In this document: in pieces, positions 63,067 through 64,000 of the stretch
Layout of the letters: each line of letters opens with the position of its first letter
Numbering within the stretch: position 1 is the first letter of the stretch
Source: Oscillospiraceae bacterium
Lineage (GTDB): Bacteria; Bacillota; Clostridia; Oscillospirales; Acutalibacteraceae
NCBI GenBank assembly: GCA_015066405.1
Contig: SVOM01000003.1
Coordinates: 1-64,000, forward strand
Reading direction: 5' to 3'
Length of the DNA: 64,000 bases
The notes under the pieces: model-generated
Seen by the model: only the letters and a program-made list of their open reading frames with translations
Database searches by the model: none
Told to the model about the DNA's origin: nothing
Position numbers and translations under genes: made by a program

Positions 63067-64000
63067 TTACGCCTCCTCGTAAACTATCTTATTTACAGCG
63101 TTAATATAAGCGCGAATACTTGCTCCCAAAATATCGGTGGAAATACCGTTGCCCGAGTATACACGGCCATCGGCACGCAGTTTTACAACGGCGCTACCCA
63201 TTGCCTCCTTGCCCTCGGTAACCGACTGAATTTGGAAATCATCAAGCTCAAAATGTCTGCCAATAACCTGCTCTATCGCCAAGAAAGCGGAATCAATAGG
63301 GCCATTACCCATACTAATACCCTGTATGTCCTTGCCATCCTTAGAAACGGTAATTTGCGCTGATGCGTTTATAATATTACCTGTATTAATAACATAGCTT
63401 ATGAGCTTATATGTGGGTTCAACCTGCAAAGCAACGCTTGCAATGATAGCATCCAGCTCTTTAACGCCTACTGTCTTTTTATCGGCAACACGCAAAAACT
63501 CCTCGTATACCTTGGCGCTATCATCCTCCGATAAATCGTAGCCCAAATTTGCGGCGGCTACCATTACATCGTTTTTGGTGTCGTTTTTATCAAGGCGGAT
63601 GTTTCCGTCATCCGAAGTGCCTACGGCTAATGCCTTTTTATCATCCTTGACATTATCAATAATTCTGGTAATTTGCTTGATTATGCGGAAAAGCTCGGTG
63701 TATTTAATACCCGATGAATACCCATTACTCTCGCCACAGTTTTTAATAACATCGGCCAAAGCCTCAAGCGGAATTTCCTCGCCGCCAACGCTTGTTTTAA
63801 CGCCGTCAGCCGCGCCGCCAATAGCCAATACCGCACTGCCAAGGGACAGTGAATATTTATTATTAACGGCTATGCTAAGGGTTACACCCTGCTCTTTAAA
63901 GTTGGCAAAAGCATTTATAAACTGTGCAAATTTATCGGGCATAAGTATAGCCGCGGTATCACATATTGTTATGGTTTTGGCACCGTTTTCTACTGCGGCA
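63067..64000 (-). CDS. 2-isopropylmalate synthase-family protein, catalytic HxH lost (5' truncated)
   Basis: The frame is open from the right edge; 310 residues of the C-terminal part are visible. The barrel end reads TITICDTAAILMPDKFAQFI where LeuA has a DTxGYxxPxE block, then GVTLSIAVNNKYSLSLGSAV where LeuA has VPLSVHCHNDLGLAVANSL, so both metal-binding histidines are replaced. The linker follows, and residues of a complete LeuA dimer/regulatory domain (YKLISYVINTGNIINASAQI, GNGPIDSAFLAIEQVIG, GSAVVKLRADGRVYSGNG, GASIRAYINAVNKI) close the protein. It resembles isopropylmalate, citramalate and homocitrate synthases but cannot use the usual metal site. Three bases separate it from the fusion gene. 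The N-terminus is outside the window. Confidence 0.8.
   Translation of the reverse strand, partial: AAVENGAKTITICDTAAILMPDKFAQFINAFANFKEQGVTLSIAVNNKYSLSLGSAVLAIGGAADGVKTSVGGEEIPLEALADVIKNCGESNGYSSGIKYTELFRIIKQITRIIDNVKDDKKALAVGTSDDGNIRLDKNDTKNDVMVAAANLGYDLSEDDSAKVYEEFLRVADKKTVGVKELDAIIASVALQVEPTYKLISYVINTGNIINASAQITVSKDGKDIQGISMGNGPIDSAFLAIEQVIGRHFELDDFQIQSVTEGKEAMGSAVVKLRADGRVYSGNGISTDILGASIRAYINAVNKIVYEEA

Overview
This window looks like a chromosomal contig from an anaerobic, low-to-moderate GC Firmicute of class Clostridia, probably an uncultured gut or rumen relative of the Ruminococcaceae/Oscillospirales. The grounds are the hprK-glcK-murB-whiA-dnaE-pfkA order, AGGAGG-type ribosome binding sites, TTGACA/TATAAT promoters, an ssrA tag ending in ALAA, FeoAB ferrous iron uptake, and GH2 and GH123 glycan-degrading enzymes. 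This is inference from gene content; no 16S gene is present. I saw no tRNA, rRNA, prophage, insertion sequence with transposase, or CRISPR array.

Layout. 1-9 kb: HPr kinase (cut by the left edge), glucokinase, murB, whiA, dnaE, pfkA, alr, mscL. 9-18.5 kb: enolase (minus), a 163-bp inverted-repeat element, an unknown 144-residue protein, then an rlmB, degenerate P-type ATPase, O-antigen-ligase-like, metG, tatD operon. 18.5-24.3 kb: an Asn-rich 40-residue ORF behind a hairpin that pairs its Shine-Dalgarno, a polar amino acid ABC transporter whose binding protein is circularly permuted, a wall amidase, smpB and tmRNA. 24.4-28.5 kb: a palindromic hairpin array, then a flavin oxidoreductase gene broken by an amber codon, followed by both subunits of an AcnX-type dehydratase. 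28.5-41.6 kb: rpsB-tsf, guaB, GH123-like and GH2 hydrolases, a phosphodiesterase, glyA, pyk, rsmD, coaD.

41.6-57.4 kb is the accessory heart of the window. A tight seven-gene minus-strand operon holds four paralogous secreted parallel beta-helix proteins, a macrodomain-like protein that lacks the catalytic signature, a low-molecular-weight tyrosine phosphatase and a DUF5662 protein. It is followed by birA and feoAB. A second locus has another intact beta-helix lipoprotein, a truncated paralogue fused head-to-head with a truncated AraC regulator (a deletion scar), and a broken BspA-like leucine-rich-repeat surface protein.

57.4-64 kb: metA (Glu111, acetyltransferase type) with a frameshifted metY, giving direct-sulfhydrylation methionine synthesis. 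These follow an amidohydrolase, an unusual sugar-isomerase/acyl-CoA synthetase fusion, and the C-terminal part of a LeuA-family protein that has lost the HxH metal motif.

Four genes carry simple lesions (TAG, TAA, two homopolymer indels) and two more are truncated at one junction. They could be true pseudogenes or assembly errors; the sequence alone cannot decide.
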